Shown: positions 47,651 through 60,500 of the stretch, piece by piece
Position numbering within the stretch: position 1 is the first letter of the stretch
Layout: every line of letters starts with the position of its first letter
Source of the DNA: Cerrena zonata
Taxonomy: Eukaryota > Basidiomycota > Agaricomycetes > Polyporales > Cerrenaceae
Direction: 5' to 3'
Assembly (NCBI GenBank): GCA_038087015.1
Contig: JASBNA010000005.1
Location: 1,426,001-1,490,000, forward strand
DNA: 64,000 bases
The notes under the pieces: model-generated
The model's database searches: none
The model's input: the letters and a program-made list of their open reading frames with translations, nothing else
Told to the model about the DNA's origin: nothing
Translations under genes and position numbers: made by a program

Positions 47651-50600
47651 GTGAGTGTGTTTTGGATATGGAATTTGTGGACTCACTCTGCATGCGACGT
47701 GTCTCGGGATCAAGGACGATCATCGACGAGAGCGATGGGATCAAAGGAGATCTACGACCCCCTTGAGTTTACGCACGTTGACATGTACATAGTACATATA
47801 TCAATATATTTTCTTCGCCGTGCCTAGAGGAATAGAGTAAAATGTGAGAATAAAAGTCTATGTGCCATAAGAATGGCAGTATCTCACCGATGATTTATAC
47901 GACGATATTGCTGAAAATGGCACCGTAACAACATAAGCCATGAGATGTCGTAACGATATATCGTCACGCATCTGACGTCGAATGTTAAACGAGTCGTGTC
48001 AATGCTCTCGCGTTTGAACACGACGAGAATACGTCGACACGATCGGTTGTACACGGACAGAGCCATCCAGGGACACTCTTACGTAGCGACGGTTTCGTAC
48101 AGCAAACGTAGGATAGAGGTCGGATAATGTAAATACACGGGGGTATGTACAACGGACGGACATGAACGTCAAGCAAAATATCAATATACCTGTCAATGAA
48201 TTCGAGTCAGATAATATAAATATCGAGTGAATACAATGCTTACCTAGCTTTGTGGATAGACGAAGGAATCTAGGAGTATTTGTACGGAACGAGAGACGGC
48301 ATGCATAGTAGATGGACGATAATATCGTCGTTCAACCAATCGAAAACCTCTCGCAGCGATCAGAAATCGAAATATAGGCATGAATGAATTAGTCGACGTA
48401 CTCCGTTTAGGGGGGACTTGTGTGCGAGCGGCCTACAGATTCAAGATAGTAGACAATGTACCGACAAAATTCAGAATTGAGCAGACAGTCGAAAAAATAG
48501 TAAAAATGGTGTACTGACCGCTCATCGTGGCGACGACGAGGGTGAGGGAGAGACGTCAAGGACGTGTGACACGATGTAAACCGACATATCGGCGTACAAC
48601 AAGGTTGAAAAAGAGAGAGAAAGGGGAAGAGAAGAGGCGACGGGAAGATGTCTTTCCGTCATCACCTCTCCTCCCTTTTATCTTCCAGGTTCTGTTTTCC
48701 GCTTTCCCTACCTTCCCACATTCCAACCGACTATCCATCCCAACGCCGTCAGTCCTGACAGTTCTTCCACCCCCTTCCTCTTTCCCCCAACCAAACCAAG
48801 ACAACTTCTGCTCGGCCGCAACCATTCGAGTTGCCCTTGAACAAGTCAGACCCCAAAAACAAAGCGAAATGTCGGCTGCAAGCTTGAGAACGAAACGGGA
48901 TGAGGTGAGACGCGGCGATGCGAGACCAACGCGTCTCGTTTCCACTCGGCTGTGCATGAACGCAGCTAAGCACATGAAGACGGCGAACCCAAGATCGGGG
49001 TGCCAGTGGATCCATATGTTAGGATGGGAACCGATCACGAGAACGTTCCATCGGGTTGTTACCACCGCGTCTCGCGTACCTCGAGTGTAGATCGAGATAT
49101 TTCCTGTCGTCTGCCGCCCGTAATACATGACGAGATGTGTGTGGAAAGGCGTGACGGTCTGAAACGGGATGCAGCAACGAGAAAGGCGGCCGGGAGCCGA
49201 TCGTTTTCGAGAACGAGGGATTACTCACTCGTGCAACGAGAGTTTCGAATTGCATGGACTTGCCAGTGGGTCTATTCAGTGGTAAGTTACTTACTTGGTC
49301 CTGAATGTCAGTTGCTTACCATCCTTTGTGCCTCATGTTCCCCAACACACGTTCACCCTGAGTTGCGAGGGAAGCTAGGCATGAAAACACAATTTGGAGG
49401 GAACCTAGAAACATGCGTCAATGCAACCTACAAAGACAACGAGAGACTCGTTACGCAGCTCGAGGCTCTTGATCGAAGATTACGCGCCACGTACCGATCT
49501 ATACCAACCCAATCTCGACACGATCTCGGACATTGTTGCTGTCCTAGACCGATTTCACATCGTCATAAGGCAACATAGCAACTCGGCAAGCCTGTTCAAA
49601 TAGTGATCAATATGTCGTCATCGGACAACGTTGATTCTCCGCGTACCTTTTGTATCCTGTCGTGTATTTAAGGTTGATTAGGGGGTCGGTAATATTAGTG
49701 GGTATACATTTCATTGTTAGGGGTTTTGAAATCATCTTACCGACGTCATCGTCTCGGATGATTTCCAAATACGTTCGATTCCATGCAGAGTATAGTAGTG
49801 ACCCACTCGACTCATTCCACAAGCCTCGATAGCAAAGCACAATCGGACTCAAACAGAAACGACATGCCGATCGCCACAGCTGCAGGTTGCCACTGTGTAG
49901 GGATGGATTGGGTGTCGAACGTAAGAATGTCCGATTTTTCCATGTCTTCACTGGCAAGGATGCGCTAAATCATGTTCTTACGCGTTGTACGGTATGTGTT
50001 GTAAATATACATATTTGATCAGTGATCGCGCATGAAACGTTCGAGTTTCAAAGTACTCACCGTAGTCACAGCGTGGTGTTTGCTATGGCATCTTCATTTG
50101 AAAATCTGCCCTCTGTTAGCGAGTGAGTCTGATATATCTCCCAGAAATAAATTTGATACTCGATCCGAGTGACTGCTGAAGTGAGACCTTGTCTGGTCAC
50201 GGTGTTGTCATGACAGGATGAGAATGTTGAATCCCGATACCTTTTTTTCAGCCCATGCGCGATATGACACTTGCAGCTCGGGTAGCATCTCAAGTTAAAG
50301 TTAGATCGCGAGTTCAGCCGAAAACGGGATCGGAAGGGATGACGAAAGAGGGTAACAGGGGACACTTGGAGTAGGGAACATAGAATAGGGATATCGACGG
50401 GCGATGGGAATGTTGTATACGTCGATCTTTCGGCCGTGGATTCGATGGCGGTATCTCGGGGTTGAAAACATGATGTATACAAGCTTGCGAATGTTTGAAA
50501 GAAACCCTACCAAGCCTAGAGTATGAGCCGAGGTTCGTGCTTAGTAAAGTGGTTGGCGTTCAGACACAGAAACGACCCTATTCAGCAAATAACATAGTCA

Positions 50601-53600
50601 CTCGAAAATGTCACAATACCATGAGAACTAAAGGTAGAACATACCGATGACAATGTGAGATCAAGCTTGTGACATGAGTAATGCTGATAACGACCGAGTT
50701 TCGAGGGACAAGATGTGTCGGCACATTCGGAGATTGTAAATAAACTTCTGACGTACAAGCTGGCAATGTCCCCGATCAGAATCAAGCTCTTTCCCAATGC
50801 ACTCGTCATGGACCATCATGGCTACACAGTAATTTCCGGTCGGGATCGAGTTTCTTTACTGGGATACTAGCCAGGGTACTTGACAAATACATTCGAAAGA
50901 AGGTATACAAAGCACCAGACATTGCTTACAATGTCGGCATGGTGTGGTGGACAGACGGTAGGAACAATGTCGTAAGTGGGCAAAAGCACCTGTTGACCGA
51001 CTTCACGGTAGCTCTCTTCGGCTGTGATTCTGACGACGGCAATGGACATACCCACGGAAATGGATGTTTGTAACAAATAATGTAGCAACATTCGCTTCGT
51101 GTTGTACAGTCAATTAGGCAATTGTTGAATGAGAGCAGCATCAAGCGAAACTCGAATGAACCTAAGAGACCCACCTTTCACCGATTCTTGCCCCTCGTGC
51201 CGATCAACGACGTACATTTCTGGTTTCTTTTGCGCACGTAGAATCGCTCGGTCACACGATGTGATGACCGCCGATGTCTCTGCCCGCTGTGATGCAAATG
51301 CGAGTAAATAGGAAGTACCTGTAACGGCAAATCCGTATGTGAACGCGGTTGTTTCAGGGTAAGCAATTGCGTGACGTACCTATGCACAAGAAATCAACAT
51401 CTACCCAAGGGAGTAGAACCCCTCATTTAGCTTTGGGAGCCGTTGTTTCGCTTTCCAGTTTTCATAGTATACACTAACAGGCCTCTTAGGTTTGGAGGCA
51501 ATTCCTGTATTTGTAGAGAGAATATTCCCATATGGCTCATGATTGGGCAAACAATGAACTGGGCTTAGAAGTGTTAGCACGACAACAAAGATTATTGAAT
51601 CATTTGAAATACATACCGTGACAAAGTGTAGAGCAATGACGAAGCGATCGCCAGGGACAAAGTTCAGCGTCATGATGTAGTAACAAATGGCTCGACGGAG
51701 GTTTTGGACACATGTATTGACTGCGGCAAAGAGCAGTGCATGGCATTCTCGTCTGGAAAGGGCTAGACGATCGACTGAAAAAATACACCCTATAGTCGGC
51801 TCGACAGAAGGCTCAACATCTAGGAACCCGGGTAAAATGCAACATGTGTACCATTGGCTACAATTCAGCCAACCTCCATTCCTGTTGAGGGACGATACTC
51901 ACTATTCGGTCAGTGGGGGAGCCAAACCCGAAGATGCTATATCAATAATACCTACGCTGTAGAGCCAGAGATGTTGCGATCGACACCAAAGAAGTATGAG
52001 TCAACGGAGTATGAAGACATGGCACAGGTGGATACCTGACTCACGAGGACTGGATGTGTCTCGAACAGATGGTTCGCCTGGGGACACCAATCGGCACTCA
52101 TCCCGATTGTCTGTATTGGTGTTCGTCAACGATCATGTACCAGTCATTACCCGCAATGAGTTACTAGTCAAACTTGAGATGTTGTCGAGTTGTGAATGTT
52201 CTCAACCTCGGCAATACGGCTTTCGGCATCAGCTTCTGATGTCTGGCGGCCTTCATCCTTCGTGGTACATGGTGTGGTCATGAATAAGGGGAAAATGTGC
52301 GAAACCGATGCATCTCGATAGAGAGTTCAGACACCAGAAAGGATGCATAGTAGATAGAGTCGGTATTGGAAGAAAGAGGTAGAGAATGGACGAGATACTA
52401 AATCGAGCAAGAAACGTAGACTTAGAGTGTATTAGAAATCGGTGGTGAGTCTATCCGTGGTTGGGGCGGTCCGGGGGTCGTAAATCGAAAACCGGGTTCT
52501 CTTCACAGAACTGTACAACATCTGCGAAGCAGCAGCAACAAATGGAGAAATTGAGCGAGAGATGGGCATACCAAGGTCTTAAACCATCCCGGACTGTTGT
52601 CCCTCTTCGTACTAGATGCACCCCTCATTCCTGATCAACTTGTGTTCATCAAAGATGTGTAAATGGAATTATATGACATAATTGGATTGGATTGGGACTA
52701 GATGTCGAATGTCAGACGCGATAAACACAGTTTATGGAGGATGGTGAGTAATACATACCGTATATGTGCGGCCTCATGTAGATGCAGAAATTTGAAAGAA
52801 TCATCTTGGTGTGTGAAGCGTGCCCCGACAGTATGAAACGATGCATAGTAGATAGAGTCGGTATTGGAGGAAAGACGACAGCCAAGTGGGATATCAAATT
52901 TTGCAAGATACATAGACTTGTTAGATACTTGTTGTAACTTCATTCGAAGTTGACAGAGTTCGAGGAAGACGAGAGATTGAGTTGGGGTCGATCAATATTG
53001 ATGTTCGACAGAGGTACCGATCGTCTCAGGAGGTTGTTGTCAACAGAGTTGGTCGCCGAGTGTATCTAGACAGAAAAAGAGGCTAAAGGGGGTTCGAAGG
53101 GAGTACTGATAACGTAGACAAGTGGGATATGATGGTATATGCGGGCATGGTTGAAGGCACCGTGAAACAGTTGAAAGGCCAATTGCTCTTCGGAGAACTG
53201 TTCAACATCTGGGAAGCAGCAGCAATGAATAGAAGAATAAAACGAAAGGTGGGCGTACTAAATCCATGCACCATTCCGCCTTGTTGTCTCTGCACATCGT
53301 ACTCTCATTCAACTCATCAAACGGTGTTCGTTGAAAAGGTGGAAATGGAATTATGTATGAGATAATTGGATTGGATTGAGACTGGATGTGTACTCAATAA
53401 CATGCATAGAGAGCATCGGAAAAGGTGGGCTGAGTTTTGAGACGATGTTGAGTTATACGTACCATGTATGCGAAACCTCATGTAGAAACGGAAACTCAAC
53501 TTCAGATGCAGCTTGAGGGAGAACTCGAGCAAGGTACATTAAAATATGTGTATTTTTGGTGAATGTAGGAATAGTACACTAGAGAGGACGGTGCAAAGAG

Positions 53601-53850
53601 TACAAGGAGGGAAAGAGCGAGACGAGTGTCAAAGTCATAGTCAAACACCAGTGAGACTGAGAGTCAATTGAACTCGAACATTCATGTGCCCGGCGCTTCA
53701 TCCCTTGCTCTCAACTCCGAGTCTCGATAACCATTTCTTCACTCAGCACTCTGTTGCTTGTACGATTTGAACATTTTTATAAATTGAACTGGTTTATTCA
53801 GTCATCCTCTGTCTGCGAACAATGTCTACCTAGCACCAACTACAACAATC
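47651..53850. other. Decayed accessory sequence, copy 2 (no intact gene)
   Basis: This is the counterpart of 26604-33790 in copy 1, clearly diverged, lacking about 0.84 kb near 51800 and about 0.15 kb near 52470. Short frames on both strands match those of copy 1 only in part. No domain is recognised. Confidence 0.45.
52342..53400. repeat. Two direct modules, period 0.5-0.7 kb (copy 2)
   Basis: GATGCATAGTAGATAGAGTC occurs near 52343 and 52844, and ATAATTGGATTGGATTG near 52678 and 53362. The first module is shortened relative to copy 1. Confidence 0.68.
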
Positions 53851-54300
53851 ATGTTCAAACGGCCCAACCGGCAAACTTTCACAGCTTTCACCTTTGATTC
53901 GGATTATACGGGTGCGACTCAGGATCGTTTTAAGAAATATGGTACAACAGGGAACTATTGTGAGATGTGCGAGACTCAACTCAAGTCGCAAGTTGTAACG
54001 CATTGTACTGCGCGGGATCTTCTACTCGCGGCCGGTATTTGACAACTTGCATAAACTCTAACTCAACGATTCAGACGTTTTGCATGTGGACTCAGATGAT
54101 TCAAATTATTCATGAGAAAAAATGAGTATCTAGCTCTCAGGATGGCATCCCCTGACCATGCTGCATGATTCTGACACAAGTAAGATTATTTGGAGGCGGA
54201 AAACAGATCCAATGAGCCAATCTGCCAGATTGGCTTGTCAGATCTGTTCCCCACCTCCAGAGGTGTGTCCTTGTCACACCGACACAAATATAATTTCTGA
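53851..54300 (+). pseudogene. Small Cys-rich protein gene, broken in exon 2 (copy 2)
   Basis: Exon 1 (53851-54034) is open from a good ATG (MFKRPNRQTFTAF, YTGATQDRFKKYGTTGNYC, CEMCETQLKSQVVTHC). Exon 2, after the same small intron, has two stops that copy 1 lacks: TGA in place of the Trp of SYSWEKM, and TAG four codons later. The damage is therefore on the opposite side from copy 1. Confidence 0.5.
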
Positions 54301-54354
54301 ATTTTTATAAAATAAATTCTGGAAAGGGGAGGGTCACGAAGAATATAAAAAGAA

Positions 54355-55140
54355 ATGAGAAACTTAGATGTCAGACATACCTACCCAGTATGTCATCTAC
54401 CCACCGTGTACCCAAGCCTCCCAGGAGGAGAAAAGGTACTTTCTCTCCCACATTTGAGTCATATCTCACTCACCTGTCTTACTGCAGGCAAACATACCAA
54501 AAAGGTATGCAGGCGGCAAGTCCTGCGGGACCAGATACGCATTCCCCTGACTGCTCAATATCGTAAGTTTCCATTTGGATGATTGGAATTTTACCTTTGA
54601 CTGATTTCCCACCCAGGTCGGCTCAGAGGGAAGGTTGATGGGGTGATTCCTTGGAAATACCTGTGGAAGGCAACCAAACGTGACCGCTTGGTCTTGGTTG
54701 GTTACCCCTTCCCAGGCCCATTTTTCAATCCTGCCGATCTCCACCTTGACAAGATGGAGAAGGTGGCCGCCGCAGTCCAGAATGGGACTTGCTACTTTGA
54801 GAAGGTTAGCAAGGAGACTGTTGCGGAGCTGTCCATCGGCCATCAGCAGGATATTGCAGAGGGGAATGCAGTTCCACCTTTGCCAAGGAAGATACGGAGT
54901 GATAAATTTACAACACGGGGTTGTCACCTCAACCCAGCTACGCGGACGAAGAAGAGACGGCGTGGGAAGTTGCCAAATAGTCCCGAAATAGTGGAGGACT
55001 CGGACATGGAGGAGGATGACGAGATTGAGGACTGGGAGACGTCGGATGAGGAAATGGGGTGTGTTTCGGAAATTGAGGACTGGGAGGACTCGGAGATGGA
55101 TGTGGACATGGTAGACTCGGATCCAATTTCCGATTGGTAA
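54355..55140 (+). CDS. 243-aa protein with basic patch and acidic tail, copy 2
   Basis: Exons 54355-54562 and 54617-55140 have the same structure and length as copy 1. Only five residues differ (Met/Val, Arg/His, Trp/Arg, Thr/Ala, Glu/Asp), while both neighbouring Cys-rich gene copies are broken. Function is unknown. The frame has stayed open in both copies, which is unlike most of the unit. Confidence 0.65.
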
Positions 55141-55764
55141 TTCTGTGCTGTAGTTGTTAGTTTACCTCAACTATTGTTTCCATTTCCAAATTGCAACTCG
55201 CGAGAGTGCCTGGATCAGAGTGAGGTAACCAGCATCATTTCCACACCAGATGCCGTTTACGAAACCTAGAAACTCAAAATTGTACGGCGTCAGTAGCGCC
55301 ATCCTGAAATAAAAAGACGAACGGCTCCGTGCCGTCGTGGTATTTTCCCCTACTTTTTTCGCTGTCTTGCTGCTGTTGTTTTCAAACCCCTCTTAGTCCG
55401 ATTTGTTCATCTTATACTTATATGACCTGCCTTTAATTCGAGGTGTGCTCCCTCCTTCTTGATCCTGTGATGCTGGAGCTAACCTTCTTCTGCGAAGATG
55501 TGCATACTAGCCAAATCCTAGCCAAATCGATAACGAGTTTGCGGATGCAGATCGAAACTTGCACACGATTCCAGCGAGAGCGGCAGTGGTGGACCGGAAA
55601 GCCGGTGTGTTGTAATTGGAAGGTGTGTAGCCATTTTGGGCGAGACATTGCTATGTTTGGCAGTTGTTGATTGTTTGTTTCAAGCTCTCGTCTGGCCTCT
55701 TGCCGTCATCATCAACACCTCATCAAGAGTTCAACGTTTAATTTTCGATGTTGCAACATCTACC
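55141..55764. other. Spacer between the two best genes of the unit (copy 2)
   Basis: Counterpart of 35068-35700 with a few small deletions. No gene is seen. Confidence 0.4.
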
Positions 55765-57015
55765 ATGTGCTGCGAGACTTCGTTAGGAACGCAACCTTGT
55801 CGTCAAGGTCGAGAAGGAATCGGTTCAAGGGCCGGCTTGGGCAGGTCTTTGATAGGTGAGTTGCCTGGAGTGACACTGTGCCGCAGGAGAACTCATGATC
55901 CGTCTAGAATCACTCGTCAAATTCATTTATCGAGACTATGGGCTCTCCCAATGTGTCAATGGACGTCGGGCATGGTGTCCGACTTTGCGCGAAACATCTT
56001 GTTCACCTCTTGCTGGTTCGGCCTCAGTAAGTGTTTACCAATTTACACTTAGTAAGTGCATCTCTTCATTTCTTCATCCTTTTGCTCATCTTTTCGCGCA
56101 GATCGCCTTCAGGCCCTTCAACGTTCATCGTTATGATCCGGGTACCTTAATCACTCATCGAACCTGGTACGTTCACTTCTCATCTCACACACATTGCTGA
56201 CAGAGCTAATGTGACTGTCGATTCAAGGTACGGCATCCATCGCTCCAAGTTGCTTTCTATAAGCTGTCTGCCTCACGGTAAGTCTGTTTATTTGCTTTTA
56301 AAATCTGTCCAAAATCCTGACTTGATTTGTCCCTCAGACTGCTTTTCCGATGCAAATGATCTTCACTCGAATATGTATCGCTCGCGCGCGAGAAGACCAC
56401 ATCTGGTGCACCCCGGGCCATCAGTCGATATGATTACAAGGGCAAGCAGATTACATTTTGGAGTAGAAGTGTTGCACTGTGAGTTTCATTTTATTTCTCA
56501 TTTACCCTTAACTGAGGCCGTTCATTTCTCTGTCAGTTACCTGCTCAGGCCCTGGCATCCAGTCGTCTGCAGCAGGGTCGACGTCTTGCCGGAGCATCGC
56601 TCCGAGCTTCAACAGGTGCTGTAAGCACCGAATCCAGGTAAGTCTCTAGCCAATCTCGTCCTGCGATGCCTCTCATGGTCGTTCGATCTTCAGCTCCATA
56701 TCATCACACGTCCCCTGCTCGATCTTCGTTTCCAGAACCTTCGGTGACCTCAAGACTTTAATGCCTCCCATTCACACTTGAGTCGGTAAGCCTCTATGTT
56801 CACCGGCCCCCGAGTACTTGTTTAATATAGTGGATAGTTGTAGCATGCATACGGTCGGCCAACATAGACTGTCAGGACCGTTTCCAAACCAAGGAAGGCG
56901 TGTTTCATCGGGCACGCGATAGCTTAGACAACGCGTTGGCGTTCGGTAAGTCGATTCTACTGCAGATATGGGTTGATGCTTATTTTTGCCCTTCATAGGC
57001 AGTTGTTTCTGCTAG
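55765..57015 (+). CDS. Candidate nine-exon gene, unknown function, copy 2
   Basis: The same nine exons at an offset of 20037 from the end of exon 1 onwards. Exon 1 is shorter by exactly 27 nt (nine codons lost after the Gly-Arg of QGR), which keeps the frame. All splice sites and the stop are kept, giving 250 codons. Changes include Tyr to Asp at an exon junction, Leu to Pro, Ala to Val and Asp to Asn, plus silent ones. Confidence 0.42.
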
Positions 57016-60000
57016 ACGACCTTCGTCTGGCGTCGTTTTCGCAGAAAAGTTAGTCCAGTGTATCTCTTGATATGCTGCTGATGCTGTCTGTCCCGGACGG
57101 TCCTCCGCTTATCCCCTTGTCTCGGATCAAACCTATCGTGTGCTGCCAATCATGTCCAGTCAGCCACTTCGCGGCAAGACATGGGCCCGTGTTGAAGACC
57201 ACTGCCTGACATTGCCGAGTTCTAGCACTCTCGAAGAGTGTTCCCTCCTCGGCTCTCTCTGTACCCGATTATTTCGCCGTGACGAGAACTTATCCTTCAC
57301 TTGGAGACCGTCACAATCGATCTCAGCACCATGCTTCATCAGAGCCCTGAGAATTGTGACTCGCCGGTATTTTCCTCTCTGCAAACCCCATCCGAGGCGG
57401 TTTGTCTTGGAACACGACGGATTCCATCTCTTACATAGGAGGGGTTTCGGTTTATGGCGATGATGCCATGGTCTCGGATCGAATCCATCAGTGTCCGGCT
57501 GATGTTATGGACCTCACGTCAACGCTCGTGTCGAAGACCATCGCAGCTCTCGCACCCTTCCGGTTTCTGACACTACAAGAGTGTCTCTCCTCAAGTTTTC
57601 GTGGATCTGTTTGTTTCAACCTGACATCTATGACTCGGAGACGGTCGCGCACTGGATCTTGGCACGGTGCTTCATCATGGACTTATCCTGGCCACGGTTG
57701 TAGGTGCATTTGTTTTCTGTAAGTCCTATTCCATTTTTGTTGGTCCCGCAACACGACTGATTCCGTCTCTTGCATAGGATGGGTTTATGCTTATAGCGAT
57801 GATGTCAATCGTTTTCGACATACACTGGATGTATATACTTGTGTTGAAGAACTCCGGCCCATTCCGATTCTCTAATCCAAGGGCATCCCTTCTCAAGTTT
57901 TCGTGCATCCGACCATTTCAACACGATAAAAGGTTGACCATGGCCCAGAGACCGTTGTGCACTCGATCTCGGCATGGTGCTGGACATATTCTGGCCACGG
58001 TTGTAGGTGCATTCATTTGTAAGCTTCACTCTATTTTTTCTTGTCTTGCGGTACAGCTAATTCCGCCTCTTGCATAGTAGGCTTGTTGTCCGTCGCTTCA
58101 TGGTTCGACAGTGACATCGAAGCGTCGATGTGGATATTGACATATGGTGAGCTTGCTAAATTATCATGATCTCGCGCGTCTCACTGTCTTTTTAGATGTC
58201 ATGTTGTTTATCTCGAAGCTCCTTTTCTGTATCACTCGAGGCTGTCGGACCGAGCATTTCAAGAGACTCACTGTGAGTACATCTCTCTCTCTATTGCTGA
58301 GTCTTGGTCCACTGACATGGTATGTTAGAATTTTCGCATGGCGCGTGTCCGGTCTCGGGTGATAACAATACAAGGTCAGTTGGTCTTGACATTTTCTCAA
58401 CTCGCCTGCAAGCTAATATCCTGTTCTGCAGGAGTCTTGCACCCAACGTCGTTGATAGCCGGTAAGTGGCTTTGTTCATTTCCGTCTCTAATAGTCACTG
58501 ACTGCAGACGTTATTCCAGCTTTTCCATCGGTCTTGGGGCAGTAGCATATGGCAATGATGCCGTGATTCCGGATCGAATCCACTGCATACCGTCAGCCAT
58601 GTCCGTCTGTTGTTACGCACCTCGCGTCGATACTCGTGTTGAAGACCTCCGACCCTTTCCGATTTTGTAATGCTCCAAGAGTGTCCGTCCTCAAACCTTT
58701 GTGCATCTGATCGTCTCAACACAACGGACACTTGCACATGGCACCGAGATCGTCGTGCACTCGATCTCGACATAGTGGTTCGATAAGAATTGTTGATCGA
58801 GGGAAATTAGGGAAGGTGTAAATTGTACGGAGGAAAGGCTCTCGAACGATTTCACATAGGATTGATTCGAGCGGAGGCTAATAGGGACATACCTCGATGG
58901 AGTTCTTTCTGACATGCGCGTGAAGTCGTCTAGAGAGATCATGGGACTCGACCTGGCCATGGTTATAGGTGCATTCCTTTACTGTAAGTCCTGTTCGATT
59001 TTTGCTGATCTTGCAACATGACTGATTCGGTCTCTTGCATAGGTCCGTCGCCCTTCATGTCCGTCTCATTATCAGTTCGGCAGTGACATGGAAGCCTCGT
59101 TGATGCAGATTTTGGCATGCGGTAAGTTTCCCAAGTTATCGTAATGTCGCGTGTCTCACTTCATTTCTCTAGATGTCATTCCATTTGTCTCGAAGCCCCC
59201 TCGCTGTGTCGCTCAAGGCTATTGGTCCGAGCCTTTCAAATTTCAAGACGATTTGCTGTGAGTATGCCTCTATTGCTGTTGCTCGGTCCACTGACATGGT
59301 ATCTTAGAATTCTCGTACGTTGTGTGTCCGGTTCTTGGGTTAGAGCAATAGAAAGTAAGTTCGACTTTTCCGTGGGCTGATGACTTCTTTGTCAGGAGTC
59401 TTGCACCCGACGTTGTTCACAATCGGTAAGTTTCTTTGTCGATTCCGTCTCTAATGTTTACTGATGGTGCATGTTGTTTCTAGCCATATTGTCCCTTGGA
59501 GTCGATCTTCGAACGGTATCAACGTTGTCGAGTGGCCGGCTTGATCAGGTGGAACAATAAGGTAAGATTTACTTGTCATTTTCTCGACTTGTCCATGAAC
59601 TAATATTCTTTTACAGGAGTCTTGCACCCGACATCGTTGACAGCGGGTGAGTGACTTTGCTCATTTCCGTCTGTAATAATCACTGACCGCAGACGTTATT
59701 TCAGCTTTTCTATCGGTCTTGGGGTAGTATCGACGCTATCGAGTAGCCGAGTTACTCATCGGGTGATAGTAACATATTGTAAGTTGACTTGTCCTTTTCT
59801 CAGCTCATCCGTGAGCTAATATTCTCTTTTACAGGAGTCTCGCGCTTCACGTCGTTGGCAGTCGGTGAGTGTCTCATTTGCAACTTTGTCTTGGGCAGTC
59901 ACTGACTGTGTATGTCATTTCTAGCCTTACTAATTGGCGGAGTCGGTTTGGGGGTGGTGTCGATGCTATCGAGTGGCCGAGTTGATAGCAATGTAAAGTA

Positions 60001-60230
60001 GGTTTTCCGTAGCATTTTCTCGACTTTTCCATGAGCTAATATCCTGTTCTACAGGGGTGTTGCGCCCGACGTCGGTGACAGTCAGTAACTGTCTTGTTTA
60101 AATTTTGTCTCTGACGGTCGCTGACCGGATTTCAGCTCTTCCGCTGAGTGGTGGAGTTGGACGGTATCGAGTGGGCGATAATCTGCGAGTTCTCATTTGA
60201 GCGGCGAGGTGTTTTGTGAAGGAGTCTTAG
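57016..60230 (+). repeat. Array of intron/exon-like modules (copy 2)
   Basis: The same modules as copy 1, nearly identical up to about 58950. The terminal unit starting GAGTCTTGCACCCGAC-like occurs near 59396, 59617, 59835 and 60055 (period 218-221 bp), so one more unit is present than in copy 1. Confidence 0.62.
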
Positions 60231-60353
60231 AGTCGGTCGTTTTGTGGTTAATAGGGTATTATGTTGCAAGCGTGTTAGCTAGTAAATCCGAGATAATCTG
60301 TGCCTACGCCTGCCCTGTCTTATCTCCTCTCCCTCCTCCTCTCAGTACGAGTC

Positions 60354-60430
60354 CTGTGTGTTCTATACACCCCAAAACACGTCTGCTATCTGCATCGACC
60401 CTGTGTGTTCTTTACACCCCAAAACACGCC
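60354..60430 (+). repeat. Short tandem duplication at the end of copy 2
   Basis: TGTGTGTTCTATACACCCCA and TGTGTGTTCTTTACACCCCA lie about 50 bp apart, matching the doublet at 40105-40190. Confidence 0.7.
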
Positions 60431-60500
60431 TCATCTTTTGTTTTTATCGTCTGCGTTCAAGACGTCTTCACAACGATCTTATCGTCCGCCCACATCTCTG

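Larger units (their letters stand above)
40250..60500 (+). repeat. Segmental tandem duplication, copy 2 (about 20.3 kb)
   Basis: This is the second direct copy. Compared with copy 1 it lacks the first 30 bp or so at its left edge (similarity starts at CAACGCACACAAG, 40252). It also lacks an interval of about 0.84 kb matching copy 1 at about 30745-31580, and carries at least one extra 220-bp unit near its right end. It keeps about 80 bp of the OPT second exon that copy 1 has lost. Confidence 0.93.
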